Source of the DNA: Natronobeatus ordinarius
Lineage (GTDB): Archaea; Halobacteriota; Halobacteria; Halobacteriales; Natrialbaceae
Direction of reading: 5' to 3'
DNA length: 64,000 nucleotides
Assembly: GCF_024362485.1 (NCBI RefSeq)
Contig: NZ_CP101456.1
Location: 1,488,001 to 1,552,000, forward strand
Under the pieces are notes generated by a model, which was given only the letters and a program-made list of their open reading frames with translations, was not told the DNA's origin and did not search any database. Position numbers and translations under genes: made by a program. Shown here piece by piece: positions 58,761 to 64,000 of the stretch. Within the stretch, counting starts at the first letter, position 1, and every line of letters begins with the position of its first letter.

Positions 58761-58975
58761 GGATAGTCGCGGGACGGTACCACGACCCGCCACTTAACCG
58801 TTCGTCGCCGGGCTACCGGTTTCCGTTCGATCGGTGGCTGATTCGCGTCGGCTGGACGTCCGTGTTCCTCGAGTTCGTGTTCGTTCACGCGCCGCCGGAG
58901 GTCGGCCGCCGAGTCGACGACCACGTACGTTTCACAGATGGTACACTTGTCGACGGGCAGGGTATCGGAGGACAT
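58676..58975 (-). CDS. Small C2H2 zinc-finger ORF overlapping the next gene
   Basis: 99 residues if translated to the stop. The first half looks real: KCTICETYVVVDSAADLRRR followed by VNEHELEEH gives a C2-H2 pattern seen in short haloarchaeal zinc-finger proteins. The second half is basic and rich in Arg and Ser, and overlaps the first 85 bp of the downstream gene in another frame, so it is atypical. Either the genuine protein is longer than usual or a frameshift has removed an earlier stop codon. The reading frame is therefore only moderately supported. Confidence 0.5.
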   Translation of the reverse strand: MSSDTLPVDKCTICETYVVVDSAADLRRRVNEHELEEHGRPADANQPPIERKPVARRRTVKWRVVVPSRDYPCVRSSVRSRNCDGPSTRARTAVCRVPS

Positions 58976-59074
58976 CGTGGTGACTGGAGTGTTCGAACGG
59001 TCGGACGCTCGTCTCTACGGCGGCGTCCGAATTCCGTCGATCTTGTACCTGGCCGTTGTCGCTTCGTCGAAAAG

Positions 59075-59099
59075 CACCCGCGTGTTGCACGTGCGGGTG
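59075..59099. repeat. Inverted repeat between divergent genes
   Basis: CACCCGC and GCGGGTG arms of 7 bp, extended by GTG and CAC around a 3-nt centre with a small bulge. It could form a hairpin in RNA of either strand. It lies about 93 bp before the ATG at 59192 and 100 bp before the zinc-finger gene on the other strand. Confidence 0.5.
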
Positions 59100-59191
59100 T
59101 TTGATCCAGCATCCAGCGTCAGAACCGCCGTTCAGTCGTCGGCGAACCGTCGAATCAGTCCCTTTTTACCCCGCGACGGGGAACGACGAGT

Positions 59192-59392
59192 ATGAGCTTC
59201 GAGGAAGACGATCGCGTCGTCCTGCACGACAAGCACAGCGAGTTCGACGGCGAGGTCGGCACGGTCACCCAGACGATGGAGTCGATGTTCGGCGACGTCA
59301 CCTACACGGTCAGTTTCGACGACGGCCAGGAGGCCGGCGTTCCCGAGGACGCCCTCGAGGCCGCCGAGGCCGAAGACGAAGACGAAGAGTAA
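59192..59392 (+). CDS. Small SH3/KOW-like acidic protein
   Basis: 66 residues. MSFEEDDRVVLHDKHSEFDG and the GTVTQ and VTYTVSFDDG strands look like a small SH3-type barrel, followed by a very acidic tail (EAAEAEDEDEE). It is probably a stand-alone KOW/SH3 protein of haloarchaea. Function unknown. CTTTTTACC about 30 nt before the ATG suggests leaderless transcription. The next gene begins 33 bp after it on the same strand. Confidence 0.8.
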   Translation: MSFEEDDRVVLHDKHSEFDGEVGTVTQTMESMFGDVTYTVSFDDGQEAGVPEDALEAAEAEDEDEE

Positions 59393-59425
59393 CCCACTCG
59401 AGTCCCGATACTCGCACCCGAATCG

Positions 59426-59875
59426 ATGCCCCAGATACCCCTTCACTACGTCGACCTGCGAGCGTTCTGTTACGTCACCGAGGACGAAAAACGCGTCGAG
59501 GACGCGCTTCGGACCTTCCTCCCGGAGGAGTTCGAGCTCGAGCGGGCCGAAACCGAGGGTCACTACGGTGACCGGATTCTCATCCTCTCGGCGCGCGTCG
59601 AGAACGCCGACGACGTTCGCCACGTCCTCTCGCGGCTCGCCGATCTCGAGACGTTCGACCGGCTACTCGACGAACTCGACGATCGCGTCACCGAAAACAC
59701 GGAGCTCTTCTTGCGACTCGACAAACAGGCCGCCTTCAACGGCGAGGTGCGCCTCGGCGATGGGATCACGTTTCGAGCCAAAGTCGAGGCCTACCCCGCG
59801 AAAAAGGAGATCGCCGTCGAGCGCGCCGAGGAAGTCCTCGAAGCGCTCCACGACGAGGAGACGGCCGACGGGTGA
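59426..59875 (+). CDS. RNA-binding protein of the DUF54 / COG1325 family
   Basis: 149 residues. MPQIPLHYVDLRAFCYVTED, ALRTFLPEEFELERAETEGH and the LRLDKQAAFNGEVRLGDGIT segments are typical of archaeal COG1325 proteins, described as RNA-binding and linked to the exosome by gene neighbourhood in other archaea. It lies 33 bp after the SH3-like gene and likely shares its transcript. No exosome core genes are in the window. Role in RNA degradation or processing is therefore inferred from the family. Confidence 0.85.
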   Translation: MPQIPLHYVDLRAFCYVTEDEKRVEDALRTFLPEEFELERAETEGHYGDRILILSARVENADDVRHVLSRLADLETFDRLLDELDDRVTENTELFLRLDKQAAFNGEVRLGDGITFRAKVEAYPAKKEIAVERAEEVLEALHDEETADG

Positions 59876-59991
59876 CGGAGCCAGGCGAACGGCGACTCGA
59901 ACCCCGTCGATCGAGGGGGTGACGCCCGAACCGGGGCCGTTCGAGGCCGAAAAGCGGAGCGCTTTTCGCACGTCCATCCCACGGACCCCAC

Positions 59992-60804
59992 ATGAGCGAG
60001 CGCCTCGAGATCGTGCTCACGAACGACGACGGGATCGACAGTACGGGGCTCCAGGCGGTGTACGACGCCCTCTCGGAGATCGCCCACGTGACCGTCGTCG
60101 CGCCGGCCGACGACCAGAGCGCCGTGGGTCGCTCGATGTCACACGAGGTAACGGTCGACGAGCACGACCTCGGCTACGCAGTCGAGGGGACACCTGCCGA
60201 CTGCGTCGTCGCGGCGATGGGCGAACTCGGTCCCGAGCCGGATCTCGTCGTCGCCGGCTGTAACCGGGGAGCGAACCTCGGCGAGTACGTCATCGGGCGG
60301 TCGGGTACCGTCAGCGCCGCGATCGAAGCCGCCTTCTTCGACGTCCCCGCGATCGCGACGTCGCTGTACGTCCCCGCGGGCGACATCTCCTACCGGGAGG
60401 TCGAGATCACCCGCGAGCAGTACGTCGAGGCCGTCCGCGCGACCCGATACCTCGTCGACCGCGCCCCCGACACCGGGATCTTCGACCGGGCAGCCGTTCT
60501 CAACGTGAACGCGCCCGTCCCCGACGGCGACGAGCCCGCCCCCCTCGAGCTCACCGTTCCCTCCGACCGCTACGAGATGGACGCCTCGGTCAACGGCGAC
60601 GGCTCGATCCGGCTGGCCGACCGCATCTGGGAGCGAATGGACCCGGAGACGCTCCCCGACCCCGAGGGGACCGACCGTCGGGCCGTCGTCGACGGCCGCG
60701 TCAGCATCACGCCGCTGAGCGTCCCGCAGGCGACCGTTCGCGCCGACGAACTCGAGGCGCTCACGGAGTCGTACCCCGACGCGGCCGTCGACCTCGACCT
60801 CTAG
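59992..60804 (+). CDS. surE: 5'/3'-nucleotidase SurE
   Basis: 270 residues. SurE hydrolyses nucleoside monophosphates and exopolyphosphate with a divalent metal. N-terminal metal site VLTNDDGIDSTGLQAVYDAL (paired Asp), VAPADDQSAVGRSMS, VEGTPADCVVAAMGEL, and VVAGCNRGANLGEYVIGRSG followed by SGTVSAAIEA are diagnostic; usual SurE has SGIN where this has AGCN. TTTTCG about 28 nt upstream of the ATG is the likely promoter element. Confidence 0.94.
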   Translation: MSERLEIVLTNDDGIDSTGLQAVYDALSEIAHVTVVAPADDQSAVGRSMSHEVTVDEHDLGYAVEGTPADCVVAAMGELGPEPDLVVAGCNRGANLGEYVIGRSGTVSAAIEAAFFDVPAIATSLYVPAGDISYREVEITREQYVEAVRATRYLVDRAPDTGIFDRAAVLNVNAPVPDGDEPAPLELTVPSDRYEMDASVNGDGSIRLADRIWERMDPETLPDPEGTDRRAVVDGRVSITPLSVPQATVRADELEALTESYPDAAVDLDL

Positions 60805-60875
60805 TCTAGCCGGATAGTTCAACGCCCGTACTGATACCCGGACAGATTTGTACCACCACCGCGAACTACACGGCG

Positions 60876-61055
60876 ATGACCGCCGCCGAGATCGAGTACC
60901 CCCGCCCGTGTGATCCCCTCGAGCGGGCCGGAGCCGGTCCAGACGCGCTCCTGGCGGGAGCCAGCAGCGGCCTCGGAGCTGCCAGGGCCAGTGGCGAGGG
61001 TAGATCGGACCACGACGTCGGAGAGGTCGTCGACATCGTCCACGATCGACTGTGA
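60876..61055 (+). CDS. Possible 59-residue small protein
   Basis: ATG at 60876 to TGA at 61053-61055. It begins MTAAEIEYPRPCDPLERAG and ends DHDVGEVVDIVHDRL, acidic and compositionally protein-like. The middle is Ala/Gly/Ser rich. Weak T-rich TTTGTA about 28 nt upstream. No homologue recognised and third-position bias is moderate, so it may be spurious. Confidence 0.35.
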   Translation: MTAAEIEYPRPCDPLERAGAGPDALLAGASSGLGAARASGEGRSDHDVGEVVDIVHDRL

Positions 61056-61172
61056 CGTCGAGCGACGCCGACCCGTCGACGCGTGATCGGACTCCAACGT
61101 GCAAGGAAACGGGTAATCTACGGTGCCGAACAATCGACACACGGAACGGTGACTCGCTGGCGGCGGAACCGA

Positions 61173-61180
61173 CATATAAT
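61173..61180 (+). promoter_or_regulatory. TATA box of the HTH gene at 61244
   Basis: CATATAAT lies about 70 nt before the ATG at 61244, so this mRNA should carry a leader of about 40 nt, unlike most genes here. A second ATG at 61228 opens an 8-codon frame that ends past the HTH start. Confidence 0.5.
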
Positions 61181-61243
61181 CGGACGGGCATACCAGTACG
61201 GTACGAGACGGGTGGCAAGTTCAGCTAATGGTGATCGACAACG

Positions 61244-61642
61244 ATGGTATTTGATACACTCAGGACCCGCCTCTCGTCGCTCTGGCGATCGGATTCGAGC
61301 GACGACGAGGACGAAACCGGGTCTGCCAGGACGGAACCAGGCGAATCGGACAGGGAAACCGACGACGAGACGTTGAGTTACGCCGAACAGGTCGAGTACG
61401 GTGTCGACGAACGGGAACTCCCTGACGAGGACAAAATTCTCCGCCTCCTCGTCAAACGCGGCGGCCGCGTCGACGAGACGACCGTTCTCGAGAAAACCGG
61501 CTGGTCCCACGACCATCTCCAGCGCGTCGTCGACGAGATGGAAGCCGACGATCAGATCAGCGCGATTACCGTCGGGCGAAAGCGCGTTATCTGCCGGCGG
61601 GGCTTCGAACCCAAAGGCTACCGATCCCACCTGAACGAGTGA
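61244..61642 (+). CDS. Winged-helix DNA-binding protein
   Basis: 132 residues. A flexible acidic N-terminus (about 1-55) precedes a winged helix: LPDEDKILRLLVKRGGRVDE, then the recognition region VLEKTGWSHDHLQRVVDEME, and the wing ISAITVGRKRVICRRGFEPK. This resembles haloarchaeal MarR-like stand-alone HTH proteins. Targets unknown. It stands alone between surE and the DUF5518 gene. Confidence 0.82.
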   Translation: MVFDTLRTRLSSLWRSDSSDDEDETGSARTEPGESDRETDDETLSYAEQVEYGVDERELPDEDKILRLLVKRGGRVDETTVLEKTGWSHDHLQRVVDEMEADDQISAITVGRKRVICRRGFEPKGYRSHLNE

Positions 61643-61824
61643 CTCGAGTCGGACTCGAGGGGTGAATACCTGCAACCTGTGTCTCACCAGCTCCAGCGAG
61701 TGCGTCACTCGGCCGACTCGCGACGGGTACTCGAGGTCGACAGAGACGTCGGCACGGGAGCGCTGAGCAGCTGCCGCCCCTCAATCACAAAGGCATATGA
61801 CACGTCGGTTCGAACTCACCCGAC

Positions 61825-62277
61825 ATGCCCTCGCCCGCTGACTCGAACGTCGACGACGACGCGAGTTCGAATCCCGCCGACGCACGTTCGGACGCTACCG
61901 ACACGAGTCCGAACCCCGCCGACGCACGTTCGAATACCGACGCGACCTCGAACACCGTCCTCAACGCGGTCATCGGCGCCGTCGTCACCGTCGTGCTCAC
62001 TTTCACCGCCTTCTCACCGATCCTCGGCGGAGCCGTCGCCGGGTACCTCGAGAAGCGCGATGGCCTTCGCGTCGGCGCCATCTCTGGCGCCATCGCCGCG
62101 CTCCCAATCTTGCTGTTCAGCCTTCTGTCGATGACCTTTCTCGGCCTGTTCGCCCTCCAGGCAGTGGGAGTCTTCCTGCTCGTCCTGTTCGTTGCGTTTC
62201 CGCTCATCTTGCTCTGGGTCGTCGGACTGAGCGCCCTCGGCGGCGTCCTCGGCGTCTACCTCGCCGAGGAGCTGTAA
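61825..62277 (+). CDS. DUF5518-like membrane protein with tandem N-terminal repeat
   Basis: 150 residues from the ATG at 61825, with CATATG about 28 nt upstream. The first 42 residues are polar with a repeated NPADARS element. Then come three or four hydrophobic helices; the FSPILGGAVAGYLEKRDGLR and VGAISGAIAALPILLF segments match the DUF5518 family of haloarchaeal membrane proteins. The N-terminal repeat is probably a flexible exposed tail. Function unknown. Confidence 0.85.
   Translation: MPSPADSNVDDDASSNPADARSDATDTSPNPADARSNTDATSNTVLNAVIGAVVTVVLTFTAFSPILGGAVAGYLEKRDGLRVGAISGAIAALPILLFSLLSMTFLGLFALQAVGVFLLVLFVAFPLILLWVVGLSALGGVLGVYLAEEL
61864..61932 (+). repeat. Tandem 42-bp repeat in the DUF5518 gene
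   Basis: Two copies of about 21 bp encoding NPADARS (61870-61890 and 61912-61932) with similar flanks give a 42-bp period, partly continued to about 61950. DNA identity between the copies is high, so the duplication is recent or maintained. Confidence 0.7.
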
Positions 62278-62351
62278 CACGCTCGAGGTCCTCGCAGGAA
62301 TCGATCGGACGAAAACACTTTCTTACCGGGGTGAGGATGGCTAGCATTCAC

Positions 62352-63752
62352 ATGTCCGGGGATGACGAATCAGTTCCAATTATCGGCACGCAGATCGGGC
62401 TCTGGGGGGCGGTTGCACTCGTCGTCGGGAACGCAATTTCAGTGACGATGTTCTTGCTTCCGGCCCATCTCATGGCCGACGGCGTCGGCCCGAGTATCGT
62501 CCCGGCCGTCGTCCTCGCCGCGTTACCGATGGTGTTCGGCGTGATCGTCATGCTCCAGCTCGGCGCCGCAATTCCGGTCGCCGGCGGCGGCTACCTCTAT
62601 CCCTCGAGGTTGATCGGCCCGTTCTGGGGGTTCACCATCCCCTGGCTCGTCGTTCCCACGATCTGGTTCGGCCTGGTGTACACCGCCCACGGCTTCGCCG
62701 AGTACGTCCGGTTTTTCGTCGACCTCCCGATGTGGCTCCTGATCGGCGGCGTGTTACTCGCGTTCGTGCTCTTGAACCTTCGCGGCATCAAGCTCATCAC
62801 CACCGTGCAGTTCGCCCTCGTCGCCATCATCGTCGGTGGGATGGTGCTGTTCATCGTCCCAGGTGCCTTCCACGTCGATGCCGGCAACTACACGCCGATG
62901 TTCCCCGAGGGATACGGCCCGTTCATCGTCGCGACGATCTCGCTGTTCATCGGGATGTACGGCTTCAACCTGGCGATCGACATCGGGGAAGAACTCGAGC
63001 ACCCGGAGCGAAACGTCCCTCGCGTCCTCATCTACAGCGCGGTCATCGGGATGACGCTCATGATCGGGGTCGTCGCGGTCGCCGTCGGGGTGATGCACTG
63101 GACCGACCTCGCCGGCGTCGAAGCCGGCATCGCGGTGGTCGCACTCGAGTTCCTGCCCGGGTGGGCGAGCGGGTTCGTCGCGCTGGCCGCGGTGGTCGGT
63201 GGCATTACGACGGTCAACACGCTCATCGTCACGTACTCCCGCGAGATCATGCGGGCCGCACGCGACGACGTCTTCCCGTCGTCGCTGGCGACGCTCCATC
63301 CGGTCCACGAGAGCCCGACGCGGGCGGTGCTCCTCCTCGGCGTTCCGGCGTTGTTCATCGTCCCGTTTATGCCGTCGCCGGCACTCCTGGCCCCCGGGCT
63401 CGGGCTCGTCCTCCTCTATGCGTTCTTCCTCCTCTCGGTCGCCGCGTGGCGGCTGCCGTCGCTGTACCCGGAGCGGTACCAGAACGCGTCGATCAAACTC
63501 CCGCGCGTCGCCCTGATGCTGGCGGCGATCGGCGGCGGGGTGTCGACGCTCGTGTTCTGGCTCCTCCTCTCCTCACAGCTGCCGGCGATGGGCCTGCTCA
63601 TCCTCGGCTGGATCGCTCTCGGCTACCCCGTCTTCCGATACCGGGTCGCCACGTTCGAACGTAACGGAATCGACCTTCGCGACCGACTGGGGACGCTCGA
63701 CGACCACGAGCGTGCTGACGTGGGCTCACCAGAGACACTCGCCCGAAAATAA
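62352..63752 (+). CDS. APC-family amino acid permease
   Basis: 466 residues from the ATG at 62352; GTG at 62331 and ATG at 62337 are alternatives, but CTTTCTTA is centred about 30 nt before 62352. Twelve or so membrane helices. Features of the APC superfamily: GLWGAVALVVGNAISVTMFL, PVAGGGYLYPSRLIGPFWGF in the substrate-binding region, FNLAIDIGEELEHPERNVPR (conserved IxxGEExxxP loop), and VGGITTVNTLIVTYSREIMR. It would import an amino acid or amine by cation or proton symport. No binding residues specific to a substrate are evident. Confidence 0.92.
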   Translation: MSGDDESVPIIGTQIGLWGAVALVVGNAISVTMFLLPAHLMADGVGPSIVPAVVLAALPMVFGVIVMLQLGAAIPVAGGGYLYPSRLIGPFWGFTIPWLVVPTIWFGLVYTAHGFAEYVRFFVDLPMWLLIGGVLLAFVLLNLRGIKLITTVQFALVAIIVGGMVLFIVPGAFHVDAGNYTPMFPEGYGPFIVATISLFIGMYGFNLAIDIGEELEHPERNVPRVLIYSAVIGMTLMIGVVAVAVGVMHWTDLAGVEAGIAVVALEFLPGWASGFVALAAVVGGITTVNTLIVTYSREIMRAARDDVFPSSLATLHPVHESPTRAVLLLGVPALFIVPFMPSPALLAPGLGLVLLYAFFLLSVAAWRLPSLYPERYQNASIKLPRVALMLAAIGGGVSTLVFWLLLSSQLPAMGLLILGWIALGYPVFRYRVATFERNGIDLRDRLGTLDDHERADVGSPETLARK

Positions 63753-63792
63753 TTCACACCGCTCGCGAATTTGTTCGCGGCGCACGAATCAT

Positions 63793-63863
63793 GGACTCGC
63801 CGGGATTTGAACCCGGGGCCTCTTCCTTGCGAAGGAAGCGATCTGCCACTGATCTACGAGCCC
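63793..63863 (-). tRNA. tRNA-Ala(CGC)
   Basis: On the reverse strand the sequence begins GGGCTCG and ends CGAGTCC, forming a 7-bp acceptor stem (one G-U pair). Anticodon stem CTTCC/GGAAG encloses the loop TTCGCAA with anticodon CGC, which reads the Ala codon GCG. T arm CCCGG-GTTCAAATC-type sequence is intact. No intron. CCA is not encoded. 71 nt long. Confidence 0.95.
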
Positions 63864-63911
63864 TCGTCACATCGTACCCGTGGTCGATACTTGAGACTTG
63901 TGTTTTGGGGG

Positions 63912-63927
63912 ACTCCGTGTGCGGAGT
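63912..63927. repeat. Short hairpin upstream of the tRNA gene
   Basis: ACTCCG-TGTG-CGGAGT, perfect 6-bp arms with a 4-nt loop, about 50 bp upstream of the tRNA 5' end on its strand. It may mark the end of the preceding transcript or a processing element. Nothing else was recognised between the tRNA and the right edge of the window. Confidence 0.45.
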
Positions 63928-64000
63928 TCACATCCTCGAGTCCCCGTTCGAACCCGGATGAAACGAGCCGCAGCCGCGTCGCTCTCACACGGACGGGGTA

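Larger units (their letters stand above)
60805..61243. other. Intergenic region between surE and an HTH gene
   Basis: 439 bp. It holds a possible 59-codon ORF (60876-61055, listed separately) and the promoter region of the HTH gene. The rest shows no gene. Confidence 0.5.

Noticed and set aside
63935-63960. GTTCGAACC resembling a tRNA T loop
   Set aside because: The neighbouring bases do not form a T stem on either strand and no acceptor or anticodon arm can be drawn.

Overview
The window is about 64 kb of chromosomal DNA from a haloarchaeon, probably Natrialbales-like although the genus cannot be fixed from this sequence. Evidence: very high GC with GC-rich third positions, strongly acidic proteins, twin-arginine lipoprotein signals (RRxFL...LxGC), archaeal-type EF-2, MutL, SepF, ThiD-ThiN fusion, HalOD1 domain, halophilic-type 2Fe-2S ferredoxin, and many genes whose start codon lies about 26-30 nt after a TATA-like box (leaderless transcripts). 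No rRNA, insertion sequence, integrase or CRISPR array was seen. One tRNA-Ala(CGC) lies at the right end.

Layout. 1-4 kb: the end of a surface-polysaccharide region (truncated flippase, beta-propeller sugar-active protein, two coupled small HVH proteins, nucleotidyltransferase-like protein). 4-7.5 kb: MFS permease, glycerol-1-phosphate dehydrogenase (first step of archaeal lipid backbone synthesis) and an LPG-synthase-type membrane protein. 7.6-12.5 kb: an unusual SsuABC/ThiXYZ-type importer island. A helix-turn-helix protein fused to a substrate-binding domain heads an operon with ATPase and permease, and converges on a second permease plus a secreted lipoprotein-binding component. 12.6-17 kb: ArsR-type regulator, FbpA-like binding protein, and a single-chain permease-ATPase fusion. 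17-22 kb: RdgB, pterin dehydratase, a small AT-richer stretch with a two-helix membrane protein, copper amine oxidase, cold-shock protein. 22-30 kb: queuosine/archaeosine precursor transporter, M29 aminopeptidase, MoaD-like protein, GNAT, acetamidase-type hydrolase, ThiDN, MutL. 30-39 kb: Tat lipoprotein, RtcA, KDG kinase, GNAT gene with a nearby broken copy, HalOD1 protein, RNase R, PUA protein, MFS permease, DUF1028. 39-44 kb: tandem Tat-exported subtilases (one ending in a CFI-box domain) and SepF. 44-48 kb: two TenA-type genes in one operon and EF-2. 48-57 kb: DUF5781-like HEFAH protein, methyltransferase-kinase fusion, cupin, glutamate synthase large chain. 57-64 kb: ferredoxin, small zinc-finger proteins, exosome-associated RNA-binding protein, SurE, HTH protein, DUF5518 protein, APC permease, tRNA-Ala.

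The most unusual points are the regulator that appears to be built from a transporter binding protein, the permease-ATPase fusion, leaderless mini-ORFs whose stop codons overlap the start codons of kdgK and mutL, the tandem TenA pair with repeats around its TATA box, and the methyltransferase-APH fusion. All functional statements rest on reading motifs by eye; no database search was run.
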